Shown: positions 1 through 6,654, counted from the stretch's first letter. The stretch is DNA of 7,032 bases from Fusobacteriales bacterium (GCA_031285605.1 JAITVW010000112.1:1-7032); one strand, 5' to 3'. The notes: generated by a model not told the origin, from the letters alone. Numbers and translations: made by a program.

Positions 1-420
1 TATTCCGGATTATCTGCTGAGGCTTCATCAAGATATCCGTCATATGAAATCATGTTTTTAATCCGGATTACCTTAAATATTTTATAGTCAAATGAATCTT
101 CCGAAATATATCGCAAGTATTTTTATCCGGTAACCGTAATGTGTAAGATTATTTCCGGTAACTTTTTCATAATAAGTTTCTGACAGTAGTTTATCAGTTT
201 TAGAACAAATTTCATAGTTATTTTTTATATTTTCCAATGCTGTTCACAAGCAGCTGAAACAGCAGCTCCCACTATTCCGATAGCAATATAAAGTGCACCG
301 GAATCCGAAAGCTTTAGAATAAAACCATAAATAACCCCGTCCATATCCGTCTTTACAGTAAGAAGTTCCGCCAGAATAATCACAGTAAATATTTTTTTTC
401 CGGTTTTTTAGTTTCTTCAT
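1..420 (-). pseudogene. Broken gene for a small membrane protein (unrecognised), running off the left edge
   Basis: I do not recognise the family. A start ATG at 420-418 is preceded by an AGAGGT ribosome-binding site and opens MKKLKNRKK. An eight-A run (392-399 on the + strand, read as T) then throws the frame. If one A is removed the reading continues as IFTVIILAELLTVKTDMDGV and on through a second hydrophobic stretch (SGALYIAIGIVGAAVSAAC), to about 241. A further shift near 240 is needed to continue into ALENIKNNYEICSKTDKLL, and another at an A5 run near 133-138 to continue to the window edge as an acidic, tyrosine-rich stretch (YLRYISEDSFDYKIFK). The joined product would have two N-terminal membrane segments followed by a soluble part. 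It begins 31 bases after the ZIP gene stop, so the two may have been co-transcribed. Seen: the frames and the ribosome-binding site. Inferred: that they once formed one gene; the second junction is the weakest. Confidence 0.45.
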
Positions 421-451
421 CCGGCTTACCTCTCTGAACTAAAGATTTTAT

Positions 452-1264
452 CTATCCCAATGCCACATCCAGTATCATCATTATAGTAAAACCAAGCATT
501 GCTCCCACTGTAGCCGAATCTGTCTTTTCATCCCTCTGTGCTTCCGGGATAAGCTCCTCTATACATACAAATATCATCGCACCTGCTGCAAATGCCAGTG
601 CAAAAGGCAGAAGTGCAGTCATTTTTATTACAAACAAGGCTCCTATGACACCTGCTATAGGTTCAACTATTCCTGACATCTGTCCGTAAAAGAAACTTTT
701 TCTTCTGGACATCCCTTCACGTCTAAGGGGAATCGACACTGCCGCACCTTCGGGAAAATTCTGTATTCCTATTCCCAATGCAAGAGTCACCGCCCCAAGA
801 TAACTGCCGTCTGCTCCGTTCAGGGCTGCCGCACCGAATGCCACTCCTACTGCAAGTCCTTCAGGTATATTATGAAGAGTTATAGCCAAAATAAGAAGTA
901 TACTTCTCTGCCAGCTTGTTTTTATCCCTTCTGCTTTTTTTGTATCCAGTCCCATATGGAGATGCGGAAGAATTTTGTCTACTATAAGCAGGAACAAACC
1001 TCCCGCGAGAAATCCTCCGGCTACAGGTACCCATGCTATATCCCCGTTTTCTTCCGCTATTTCCAAAGCAGGAGCCAGCAGTGACCAAAAACTCGCAGCT
1101 ATCATCACTCCTGCTGCGAAGCCCAGCATCGCATTCAGTATACCTTTTTTTATATCCTTAAAAAATATTACCATGACCGATCCCAGCGCAGTAAGAAACC
1201 ATGTAAATAATGTCGCAAGTAAAGCCTGAAGTACAGGATTTACCGTTTTAATACTTTCTAACAT
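452..1264 (-). CDS. ZIP-family divalent metal transporter (GufA/ZupT-like)
   Basis: A 270-residue inner-membrane protein of the ZIP (zinc/iron permease) family, which brings Zn2+ and often Fe2+ or Mn2+ into the cytoplasm. The family signature is clear: [12 protein letters not shown] at residues 129-140 (His131, Asn132, Pro134, Glu135) in one core helix and [11 protein letters not shown] at 167-177 (Asn169, Glu172) in the next, the pair that forms the binuclear metal site. A GxxEP motif follows at 198-202 and an acidic EELIPEA at 236-242. About eight hydrophobic segments can be seen, and a short HLH at 101-103 lies at the start of the usual variable metal-binding loop. Length fits GufA-type ZIP proteins. 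The ATG is supported by an AAGGAGG site (1269-1275). GC in the lines I counted is about 40-48%, versus about 32% in mnmE, suggesting transfer or different selection. Metal specificity cannot be read from the sequence. Confidence 0.93.
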   Translation of the reverse strand: MLESIKTVNPVLQALLATLFTWFLTALGSVMVIFFKDIKKGILNAMLGFAAGVMIAASFWSLLAPALEIAEENGDIAWVPVAGGFLAGGLFLLIVDKILPHLHMGLDTKKAEGIKTSWQRSILLILAITLHNIPEGLAVGVAFGAAALNGADGSYLGAVTLALGIGIQNFPEGAAVSIPLRREGMSRRKSFFYGQMSGIVEPIAGVIGALFVIKMTALLPFALAFAAGAMIFVCIEELIPEAQRDEKTDSATVGAMLGFTIMMILDVALG

Positions 1265-1288
1265 ATTTCCTCCTTGTATAATATGTAT

Positions 1289-1313
1289 GTAGTTAAAATA
1301 GCTAATTAACTAC
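1289..1313. promoter_or_regulatory. Inverted repeat upstream of the ZIP gene, candidate operator
   Basis: Perfect 8-base arms GTAGTTAA (1289-1296) and TTAACTAC (1306-1313) flank a 9-base spacer. The spacer and right arm also form a near-palindrome around TAATTA (1299-1312). It lies 25-49 bases upstream of the ZIP start codon, where a metal-sensing repressor such as a DtxR/MntR-, Fur- or MarR-type protein could bind. The half-site TTAAC resembles the AdcR zinc-repressor half-site, but its orientation and spacing differ from the published TTAACYRGTTAA. No clear -10/-35 pair was found here, so the function is inferred only from symmetry and position. Confidence 0.35.
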
Positions 1314-1384
1314 TTAAAATTTTTATTGTTTTATGTAATAGTTATTTTAATGGCAGAGTAGTTGCTTTTTACTCCATGCAGTTT

Positions 1385-1730
1385 TCATTTATATTTAAAG
1401 TATATTTCTTTTTTTATAAAATCACCATCTGGATTGAAATAATAATTTTCACTTCCTATAGAAGATTTATATTCTTTTACTTCTTCACCATAGATATTAC
1501 TTTTTATTAATAAAGGATTTGAAACTATTATTTCTTTTAGATTCCCTTTTTTATCAAAAATATAATCAACTATGCTAATTATTTGATTATCGTCTACTCT
1601 TATCCTATATTTTTCTAACTTATTATTTTTAAACCAAAATGTTGATCCTTTTTCATATGTTATCTTTTCTGTATTATTATACGTTATTCCTGAATTTTCA
1701 TCAAGTCCTTTTATTATTGTTATCACTCCT
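1385..1730 (-). pseudogene. 3' part of a split gene for an exported hypothetical protein
   Basis: About 114 codons remain of a small protein with no family I recognise, ending at a TGA (1385-1387). The sequence is rich in Asn, Lys, Ile and Tyr, with stretches such as YIFDKKGNLKEIIVSNP and SENYYFNPDGDFIKKEIYF that look like short beta-strand repeats of the 'DxxGxLk' kind seen in surface or periplasmic proteins. The same frame stays open to an ATG at 1846, but the N-terminal 35 or so residues of that reading lie antisense to the IS3 remnant and are almost certainly not native. The native start is most probably the signal-peptide fragment at 2298, on the other side of the element, in the same orientation. 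The exact left junction with the element (about 1730-1743) cannot be fixed by eye. Confidence 0.55.
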
Positions 1731-1736
1731 TTATTC

Positions 1737-2212
1737 CGGTCTGATGGAACAGTTCGCTGTAACTGTACAATTATAGATTTATATGAACGTTGTGTAATGT
1801 CTACTTTGAATTGAAAGAATATAACGTCGCAATTGGTAAGATACATTGAAAACAGCTTTGGAACGTCGTAAACCAGAAAAAGGACTGATTATTAATAGTG
1901 ATTGGAGAAGTCAGTATACTTCCAAAGAATTTAGAGAATATTGTAGAAAAAATCATATTCAGCAAAGTATGAGCCGAACAGGCTGTCCCTATGATAATGC
2001 AGTAATGGAGTTATAATACAATAAAAAGTGAATTCTTTAATATATATTCTTTTGATTCAGAACAAGAACCGGATAAGAGAACTTATGAATTCATTTATGT
2101 AAAATATAATCACATAAGACCGCATACATTTAATAACGGAATTCCATCTTATACTGCCAGGTATCATTCATAAAACTATCAACAACTGTTACAATTTTCC
2201 TTGAACACAACA
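1737..2212 (+). mobile_element. Degenerate IS3-family (IS150-like) element, 3' remnant of orfB transposase
   Basis: The + strand encodes the C-terminal part of an IS3-family DDE transposase in broken frames. Pieces in order: SDGTV and TIIDLYERCVMST (1740-1805), an in-frame TGA at 1812-1814, NITSQLVRYIEN, a one-base shift near 1850, then ALERRKPEKGLIINSD, QYTSKEFREYC, SMSRTGCPYDNAVME (to 2010), a small deletion and TAA at 2014-2016. A further shift leads to NTIKSEFFNIYSFDSEQE, FIYVKYNHIRPHTFNNGIP and the stop at 2171-2173. The second catalytic Asp (in NSD) and the Glu (VME) are still there, but the first Asp (normally in a DITY motif), the integrase-core N-terminus, orfA and the left end are gone. 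The usual SDRGSQYT has become SDWRSQYT. A right end reading CTTGAACACAACA stops near 2212, consistent with a terminal CA. The element cannot move on its own. Confidence 0.85.
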
Positions 2213-2298
2213 TTTTTATCCACTTTTATATCTGCGTAACCTGTTCCTGCCAATAAATTCATTAACAGCCAAACCTTCAATACTTCTCTTCCTTTCAT
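2213..2298 (-). pseudogene. 5' part of the split gene, encoding a signal peptide
   Basis: An ATG at 2298-2296 follows a strong GGGAGG site (2304-2309) and opens MKGREVLKVWLLMNLLAGTG followed by YADIKVDKN. This reads as a cleavable Sec signal peptide: basic start, hydrophobic core at about residues 9-17, and a likely cut after Tyr-Ala (residue 22). About 29 codons in, the sequence meets the right end of the IS3 remnant. The frame then reads only ten more codons of element sequence and hits TGA at 2179-2181. The other half of the gene lies at 1385-1730 in the same orientation. The protein was therefore exported or periplasmic before disruption; no function can be named. A promoter at 2462-2491 lies upstream, so a short transcript may still be made. 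Confidence 0.6.
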
Positions 2299-2603
2299 TA
2301 TTTCCTCCCGTAAATTAAAAAAGCAACCAATAAATGAGATATTTTAGTAATTGTAATTAGTTTCTCTAATTTGTTACCATAATATTTCTTTACCCGTTAC
2401 TTTTAATATTTTTATTTACTCCAAATATTTTTCAGTTTCAATCCAAATAACTATTTAGAGACTTATACACTTAATTATATGCTGTTGTCAAGATAATTTT
2501 AGTCTGTTTTATTACATTATCCTTATATGAATTTTATATAAAGCCTCTTATTTTCTTAGATTTATGCCTTCACTTAATACAGCAGATTTTTTAGATAGTT
2601 ATT
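2299..2603. other. AT-rich spacer between mnmE and the IS-split gene
   Basis: There is no open frame of coding character in these 305 bases. They hold the promoter and ribosome-binding site of the split exported-protein gene, and a long leader of about 155 bases. I see no convincing rho-independent terminator after mnmE and no tRNA or other structured RNA gene. Confidence 0.6.
2462..2491 (-). promoter_or_regulatory. Sigma-70-type promoter for the split exported-protein gene
   Basis: On the minus strand a perfect -35 TTGACA (2491-2486) is followed after 18 bases by TATAAG (2467-2462), one base from the -10 consensus. It points at the signal-peptide ATG at 2298 and would give a leader of about 155 bases. 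It is more than 110 bases beyond the mnmE stop, so it serves the downstream gene and not mnmE. Confidence 0.6.
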
Positions 2604-3974
2604 TTATTTACCTACGCAAAAATTACTGAATACATGATCTAATATATCTTCAGAACTTATTTCCCCTGTAATTTCCGATAAAGAATCAAGTGCTTCCTTA
2701 AGATCCACTGATATCAAGTCCATAGGCATTTCAGAATCAATTGTTTCAAATATATTTTTCACTGCCTCTTTTGTTTTTTCCAATGCAGATTTATGTCTTA
2801 TATTGGTGATTACAAGCTTTTCTGAAGAATCCTCCACATCTTCTTCAAGAATATAATTATATATTCTTTCTTCCATTTCTTCTATTCCTGTTTCTTCCTT
2901 TGCAGAAATTTCCAGTATTTCACCATCGAAGAAATCAATATTTTCTCTTGTTATTTTTCTTGAAAGATCAATTTTATTCAGAAGTATTATTGCTTTTTTA
3001 TTATTTTCCCTTATGAGCTCTATTATCTGATAGTCATCCTTTTCAAGCTCTCTTGAAGCATCAAGGACAAAGAGAATAAGATCACTTTTTTCAATAATTT
3101 CCTTGGATTTTTCTACACCTATATTTTCCACCAGATCTTCTGTTTCTCTTATTCCTGCTGTATCCGCCAGTACAAGAGGTATTCCTTTTACATTAATCAC
3201 TTCTTCTATTATATCTCTTGTTGTTCCCGGAATATGGGTTACTATTGCTCTTTCTTCTTTTAAAAGTGAATTCAGAAGAGTTGATTTCCCTACATTCGGT
3301 TTTCCAATAATGGCTGTCTTTATTCCTTCTTTTATCTTTTTTCCCTTATCATAGGAATTTATTAATTTATTTATTTCCATATGGACATTTTCAAGATTAT
3401 CCCTTAAATGTGCAGGAAGCGGTTCATCAATTCCTTCCTCCGGATAATCAAGCACAACATTTACATGAGCGGTCACATCCAAAAGAAGCTTTTTCAGATT
3501 CTGTATTTTGTCTCTAAGGTCACCTCTCAGTTGTTCGAGCGACAAAGATATACTTTTCTCTGTTTTTCCCTGTATTATATCCATTACTGCCTCTGCCTGA
3601 GAAAGATCTATTCTTCCGTTCATAAATGCTCTTTTGGTAAATTCTCCCTTTTCAGCATGCCTTGCACCTTTTTTCAGAACAAGTTCCAGTATTTTTTGTG
3701 TTACAAGATAACCGCCGTGGCAGTTTATCTCCACTATATCTTCACATGTATAGGTTTTCGGTCCTTTCATCCTTACCGCCATTACTTCATCAAGCATGTA
3801 AACTCCGTCATATATAAATCCATAATTAAATTTATAAAAACCCAAATCTTTATTTGGGTTTTTTGCTTTAAATATTTTATTTAATATTTCAAAAGAGCCG
3901 TCACCTGAAATTCTTATAATTCCTATACCGCCCTCACCTTTCGGAGTCGATATAGCAGCTATTGTTTCAAACAT
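2604..3974 (-). CDS. mnmE: tRNA uridine-5-carboxymethylaminomethyl(34) synthesis GTPase MnmE
   Basis: A 456-residue protein that, with MnmG, installs the (carboxymethyl)aminomethyl group on the wobble uridine of tRNAs reading split codon boxes, using a methylene-tetrahydrofolate-derived carbon and GTP. The parts are complete and in order: an N-terminal folate-binding domain (about 1-118, starting [20 protein letters not shown]), a helical domain (about 120-210 and 380-456), and an inserted G domain (about 215-375). The G domain has P-loop GKPNVGKST (224-232), G2 TTRD (251-254), G3 DTAG (271-274) and G4 NKID (333-336). The C-terminus FCVGK carries the conserved Cys that ends the family. Length is normal. 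The ATG has an AAGAGG site (3981-3986) and lies three bases after the jag stop, so it is the last gene of the rnpA-yidD-yidC-jag-mnmE run. Its usual partner mnmG does not follow. Confidence 0.97.
   Translation of the reverse strand: MFETIAAISTPKGEGGIGIIRISGDGSFEILNKIFKAKNPNKDLGFYKFNYGFIYDGVYMLDEVMAVRMKGPKTYTCEDIVEINCHGGYLVTQKILELVLKKGARHAEKGEFTKRAFMNGRIDLSQAEAVMDIIQGKTEKSISLSLEQLRGDLRDKIQNLKKLLLDVTAHVNVVLDYPEEGIDEPLPAHLRDNLENVHMEINKLINSYDKGKKIKEGIKTAIIGKPNVGKSTLLNSLLKEERAIVTHIPGTTRDIIEEVINVKGIPLVLADTAGIRETEDLVENIGVEKSKEIIEKSDLILFVLDASRELEKDDYQIIELIRENNKKAIILLNKIDLSRKITRENIDFFDGEILEISAKEETGIEEMEERIYNYILEEDVEDSSEKLVITNIRHKSALEKTKEAVKNIFETIDSEMPMDLISVDLKEALDSLSEITGEISSEDILDHVFSNFCVGK
3836..3863. 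repeat. Perfect 12-bp inverted repeat (terminator-like hairpin) inside mnmE
   Basis: Arms AAAAACCCAAAT (3836-3847) and ATTTGGGTTTTT (3852-3863) flank a 4-base loop. It falls in codons about 38-48 of mnmE ([12 protein letters not shown]). Read on the + strand it ends in a run of six T; on the minus (mRNA) strand it ends in five T that are part of the stem. It has the form of a short bidirectional terminator, but only three of its pairs are G-C and it must be passed to make mnmE, so any effect is probably weak attenuation or none. Confidence 0.5.
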
Positions 3975-3977
3975 ATT

Positions 3978-4778
3978 CTACCTCTTCTTTTTTATAACCA
4001 AACATCTCTTTGGCTCTTCACCCACGCTTTGAGTTTCCAGCTCTTTCATGAAAGAAATTTCCTCATGAATTATCTTTCTTTCTCTTGCCGACATAGGATT
4101 AAGCTTAATCGAATTTCCCGTTTCCAGTACTTTTTCTCCTTTTTTACGTGCCAAAGCTCTTAATGATTCTTCTCTTTTATTCTTATAACCGTTTGAATCT
4201 ATTACTACTTTTACATTTTTTGCCATTGTTCCTATCAAATACTCAAGACTGTTTAATGTAGTTCCTTTTTCACCTATAAGATACCTTATGTCTTTTCCTT
4301 CAAGATTTACTATGTATCTTCCGTTTCTGTTCTGTATATTTTTTATGTTTACGTTTAGTTTGGAAACTGCTATAAATTCCTTGATTACAGCTCTAAGCTG
4401 ATTTTCAATACTGCCTTCATTTTCTTTTCTTTCAAAGCTTTCCGGCTTTTCTGTTTTTTCTCTTGATTCTCTGGGCTTTTTTATTTCTTTCGGAACTCTT
4501 TCCTGTGTTCTTTTTTCTTTTTCTCTTGGTTTTTCCTGTACTTTTTCTTTCACAGATTCTTTTTTTTCTGCTTTTTTTATTTCATTAATTTCTTGTTTTT
4601 TCTTTTTATCTACTACTCGTATTTCATATTCACCTTCGATATTAAGGAATAAAAATTTTTTAGGTTTTTTTTGCACCATAATTTCAAAAGTTTCATTTTC
4701 CTTTAAATGAAGGATGTTTTTAGCCATTTGTTCTACTTCTTTTTCACTTTTGGCTCGTAATTTTATTACCTCATCCAT
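3978..4778 (-). CDS. jag: RNA-binding protein Jag/KhpB (Jag-N, KH and R3H domains)
   Basis: A 266-residue cytoplasmic RNA-binding protein of the Jag/KhpB (SpoIIIJ-associated) family, which in Firmicutes partners KhpA and influences cell elongation and division through RNA binding. Three parts are visible. Residues 1-57 form the Jag-N domain (VIKLRAKSEKEVEQMAKNIL, FLFLNIEGEYEIRVV). Residues 58-122 are a highly charged Lys/Glu/Arg linker. Residues about 125-266 hold a KH domain with the GxxG loop GEKG (169-172) and an R3H domain, whose Arg-x3-His sits in ERKIIH (233-238) and which ends TQSVGEEPKRCLVI. The start overlaps the yidC stop by one base (TAATG) and has an AAGGAAG site (4785-4791), so the two are translationally coupled. 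Family and domains are certain; the cellular role here is by analogy. Confidence 0.93.
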   Translation of the reverse strand: MDEVIKLRAKSEKEVEQMAKNILHLKENETFEIMVQKKPKKFLFLNIEGEYEIRVVDKKKKQEINEIKKAEKKESVKEKVQEKPREKEKRTQERVPKEIKKPRESREKTEKPESFERKENEGSIENQLRAVIKEFIAVSKLNVNIKNIQNRNGRYIVNLEGKDIRYLIGEKGTTLNSLEYLIGTMAKNVKVVIDSNGYKNKREESLRALARKKGEKVLETGNSIKLNPMSARERKIIHEEISFMKELETQSVGEEPKRCLVIKKKR

Positions 4779-5437
4779 TAATTTCTTCCTTTCATAATGA
4801 AAAACTGTTGGATAACTGCTAATAAACTTGAAGTAAACCAGTATAACGAAACCCCTGACGGCATATTATATGTCATTACCAGAATCACAAGCGGTAATGT
4901 ATAAAGCATTGTCTTCATTTGAGGATTACTGTCCTGTGTTCCTGTACTCATCATTTTTTGTTGGAAAAAAGTAACAACTGTATTTAGTAACGGAAATATA
5001 TTAATTGCTGAAAACATACCTGTAAATGGTAACTTTACCAAAGCATCGGGCTGTTTTAGGTTAAACCATAAAAAAGTGGCATCATTAGGTATTGAATTTG
5101 CATCATTCAGTACACGAAACAATGTAATGAAAATACACATTTGTACAAATAAAGGCAAACACCCTGCCATAGGATTTACCTGATTTTTCTTATATATTTC
5201 CTGCATTTTTATCTGCATTTCCTGAGGGTTATCTTTATATTTTTCTCTTAATTTATCTACTTCAGGCTGGATATCCCGCATTTTTTTCATTGATTTTTCT
5301 TGTTTTATAGTCAATGGCAGAATTATAACTCTTATTAAAACTGTTAGTAGAATTATTCCTATTCCATAATTTCCGGTAAATTCTGATAATTTTTTTAATG
5401 TTGTTAAAAATACTCCCTCTAATGGACCTATTCTCAT
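4778..5437 (-). CDS. yidC: Membrane protein insertase YidC (short form)
   Basis: An Oxa1/YidC/Alb3 insertase that inserts and folds inner-membrane proteins, alone or with SecYEG. With the ATG at 5437 it is 219 residues. Five membrane segments follow at roughly 25-42, 92-110, 141-159, 175-191 and 196-214. The conserved functional Arg is at 36 (LTVLIRVIILPLTIKQE), a charged cytoplasmic hairpin (MKKMRDIQPEVDKLREKYKD) comes next, then the family's NPMAGCLPLFVQ and MPSGVSLYWFTSS. The frame extends to a TTG at 5449, but that TTG overlaps the GGAGG site (5443-5447) that lies five bases before the ATG, so 5437 is preferred. There is no signal peptide or lipobox and no large periplasmic P1 domain, unlike proteobacterial YidC. 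The start lies 16 bases after the yidD stop. Confidence 0.95.
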   Translation of the reverse strand: MRIGPLEGVFLTTLKKLSEFTGNYGIGIILLTVLIRVIILPLTIKQEKSMKKMRDIQPEVDKLREKYKDNPQEMQIKMQEIYKKNQVNPMAGCLPLFVQMCIFITLFRVLNDANSIPNDATFLWFNLKQPDALVKLPFTGMFSAINIFPLLNTVVTFFQQKMMSTGTQDSNPQMKTMLYTLPLVILVMTYNMPSGVSLYWFTSSLLAVIQQFFIMKGRN

Positions 5438-5453
5438 ATTTTCCTCCAAAAAC

Positions 5454-5663
5454 TTATTTTAATGGATCATATCCTCCTTTGTGAAAAGGATGGCATTTTA
5501 GAATTCTTATCAGTCCTAAATATAGTCCTTTTAATGCTCCATATTTATCTACTGCCTGTTTAGTATATTCCGAACATGTAGGATAAAACCTGCACCTTCT
5601 TCCCAAAAAGGGGGAAATTGCTTTCTGATAAAATTTTATGAGGAAAACTAATATTTTTCTCAT
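5454..5663 (-). CDS. yidD: Membrane protein insertion efficiency factor YidD
   Basis: A 69-residue protein of the YidD (DUF37) family, thought to lie at the inner face of the membrane through an N-terminal amphipathic helix ([20 protein letters not shown]) and to help YidC-dependent insertion. The family pattern is complete: [12 protein letters not shown] at residues 22-33 (Cys24, Cys30), a central [20 protein letters not shown], and [14 protein letters not shown] (Cys57) at the end. Length is typical. Its ATG overlaps the rnpA TGA by four bases (ATGA) and is preceded by AAAGGAA (5671-5677) inside the rnpA end, so translation is coupled to rnpA. Confidence 0.96.
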   Translation of the reverse strand: MRKILVFLIKFYQKAISPFLGRRCRFYPTCSEYTKQAVDKYGALKGLYLGLIRILKCHPFHKGGYDPLK

Positions 5664-5983
5664 TTTATAATTCCTTTCAAAATATCTTTTTCCACGGCAT
5701 CATATTTTAGGGAATCTATATTATCTTTTAAAACAGCTTTTCCTATAATAATATAATCATAATTTTCTTTAATTTTATTATAGTTTAATCTGACAACTTC
5801 ACGGAACAGTCTTTTTATTCTGTTACGTTTAACTGCATTTCCGGTTTTTTTACTAGCTACGAACCCAAACCTTTTTTCATTCAAATTATTGTTTAGGAAA
5901 ATTATTATTACATATTTAGTATGTTTTTTTTGTCCTTTTTGGTAGACTTTTGAGAATTCCTTTTCTTTTTTTAAAGTTATCAT
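5660..5983 (-). CDS. rnpA: Ribonuclease P protein component
   Basis: The 107-residue protein subunit of RNase P, which binds the catalytic RNA and the 5' leader of precursor tRNAs. It starts [18 protein letters not shown], the usual leader-binding region with Phe10 and Tyr14. It continues through [20 protein letters not shown] to the RNR motif ([13 protein letters not shown], residues 53-65), the helix that contacts the P RNA. Length is normal for the family. The ATG has an AAGGAT site (5993-5998), nine bases away. It follows rpmH after a terminator hairpin, so its expression probably depends on read-through from the rpmH promoters; I see no strong promoter of its own in the 40 bases upstream. 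Confidence 0.95.
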   Translation of the reverse strand: MITLKKEKEFSKVYQKGQKKHTKYVIIIFLNNNLNEKRFGFVASKKTGNAVKRNRIKRLFREVVRLNYNKIKENYDYIIIGKAVLKDNIDSLKYDAVEKDILKGIIK

Positions 5984-6025
5984 AAAGTTTATATCCTTAT
6001 ATTCCTTCTTTCTTTAAAGAGTTTT

Positions 6026-6059
6026 AAAAACCCGGTGCTTATTTATGAATCACCGGGTT
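6026..6059 (-). terminator. Rho-independent terminator (attenuator) after rpmH
   Basis: On the minus strand a 9-bp stem (AACCCGGTG pairing with CACCGGGTT, 6051-6059 with 6029-6037) closes a 13-base loop and is followed by TTTTT then AAAA. The first arm overlaps the rpmH stop codon TAA (6058-6060), so a translating ribosome would cover it. It separates the ribosomal-protein message from rnpA and the rest, which suggests partial termination to make more L34 than RNase P protein. Confidence 0.85.
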
Positions 6060-6195
6060 AAGCACATAATTGTTTTCTACCTTTTGTTCTTCTTCTTTTA
6101 AGGACTGATCTTCCGCTTTTTGTTTTCATTCTTGCTTTAAAACCATGATCCTTTTTTCTTTTTCTCTTATTTGGCTGAAATGTTTTTTTGCTCAT
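6058..6195 (-). CDS. rpmH: 50S ribosomal protein bL34
   Basis: A 45-residue, very basic protein of the large ribosomal subunit. The start [19 protein letters not shown], the following [17 protein letters not shown] and the end KGRKQLCA match L34 along its whole length. The ATG at 6195 is preceded by AAGGAG (6204-6209), eight bases away. Two tandem promoters lie upstream and a terminator overlaps its stop. It sits first in the leftward block beside the origin, the common bacterial arrangement, and is transcribed away from oriC. Confidence 0.97.
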   Translation of the reverse strand: MSKKTFQPNKRKRKKDHGFKARMKTKSGRSVLKRRRTKGRKQLCA

Positions 6196-6225
6196 TTTAC
6201 AGACTCCTTCCTAAAGTTATAATAA

Positions 6226-6254
6226 ATTATACTATATAAAAATTTATTTCACAA
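6226..6254 (-). promoter_or_regulatory. Proximal promoter of rpmH
   Basis: A consensus -10 TATAAT (6231-6226) lies 17 bases after TTGTGA (6254-6249), a three- to four-base match to the -35 consensus. Transcription would begin near 6219, leaving a leader of about 24 bases that contains the AAGGAG site of rpmH. Confidence 0.65.
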
Positions 6255-6277
6255 ATTGTTATAGTTAATTACGATAT

Positions 6278-6306
6278 ATCATAATAAAAAAAAAGAAAAA
6301 AGTCAA
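6278..6306 (-). promoter_or_regulatory. Distal promoter of rpmH
   Basis: TTGACT (6306-6301), one base from the -35 consensus, is followed after exactly 17 bases by TATGAT (6283-6278), one base from the -10 consensus. The spacer is almost pure T on the minus strand. It would give a leader of about 75 bases for rpmH. With the proximal promoter it makes a tandem pair, typical of ribosomal-protein genes. Confidence 0.65.
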
Positions 6307-6484
6307 GTTTTTTATTGGAATTTAGTACAAAAGACTTGTTTTCACTGAAATTAAATTTTTCTTTTTAAATTTTAAATAATCTCATTTTTGCTTTTATATT
6401 TGTTACCGTATATAACGAATTATTTTTTTCTGTTTATATTTCTGATTTTTTTGTTTTTTTTACATGCTTTTTTACATTGGATTT

Positions 6485-6493
6485 TTTTCCACA
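6485..6493 (+). promoter_or_regulatory. DnaA box TTTTCCACA, left edge of oriC
   Basis: An exact box on the + strand, followed by GTGCA and then AT-rich sequence with two TTA triplets (6501-6506). It is the nearest + strand box on the left side of the longer TTA tract at 6525-6542, so it is a candidate for loading DnaA towards that tract. Confidence 0.7.
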
Positions 6494-6524
6494 GTGCATA
6501 TTATTAATAAAATAAAAAACATTT

Positions 6525-6542
6525 CTATTATTATTATTATTA
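6525..6542 (+). repeat. TTA-triplet tract, candidate DnaA-trio / unwinding element
   Basis: CTA followed by five TTA triplets on the + strand, i.e. 3'-GAT AAT AAT AAT AAT AAT-5' on the other strand. This has the form of the DnaA-trio motif (3'-[G/A]AT-5' repeats) described at the Bacillus subtilis origin, where DnaA binds single strands during opening. Unlike that origin, it is about 31 bases from the nearest box on its left rather than directly beside it. Confidence 0.5.
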
Positions 6543-6645
6543 TGTCGTGTGGATTTGTTGAAATAAAGATTTTTTAAGGGGTCAGAGATACTTTTTCAGC
6601 GTGGTGGAAATGTGGAATTTTTGGGAAAGCGAAATTATCAAATTT

Positions 6646-6654
6646 TTTTCCACA
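6646..6654 (+). promoter_or_regulatory. DnaA box TTTTCCACA, middle of oriC
   Basis: An exact + strand copy, preceded by a seven-T run. It faces the three exact minus-strand boxes to its right, with a degenerate TTTCCCACA between them. Confidence 0.7.

Noticed and set aside
1..165. Several TCCGG motifs and a repeated TCCGGTAAC (126 and 153)
   Set aside because: The copies are short and irregularly spaced within a decayed gene; they do not form a repeat array or CRISPR.
240..400. Resemblance of SGALYIAIGIVGAAV to a helix of NRAMP-type metal transporters (ALYIAIGIxGATVMPHN)
   Set aside because: The match is one short hydrophobic segment, the following MPHN motif is missing, and a well-placed start codon just upstream suggests a small unrelated membrane protein.
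870..1229. Open frames overlapping the ZIP gene on both strands
   Set aside because: The ZIP frame carries conserved motifs over its whole length; the others have no family features or start signals.
1345..1378. Imperfect hairpin (GAGTA/TACTC with flanking ATG/CAT) after the split gene
   Set aside because: It has a three-base bulge and no T run on the minus strand, so it does not qualify as a terminator.
1731..1846. N-terminal part of the open frame starting at 1846 on the minus strand
   Set aside because: It lies antisense to recognisable IS3 transposase sequence and has no ribosome-binding site; only the part from about 1730 downwards looks native.
3103..3884. Two + strand open frames inside mnmE
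   Set aside because: They are complementary-strand shadows of a conserved gene, rich in Phe, Ile and Tyr as expected from reversed AT-rich codons.
6310..6480. T-rich stretch left of the first DnaA box
   Set aside because: No box, promoter, RNA fold or open frame could be supported; it looks like simple AT-rich spacer.
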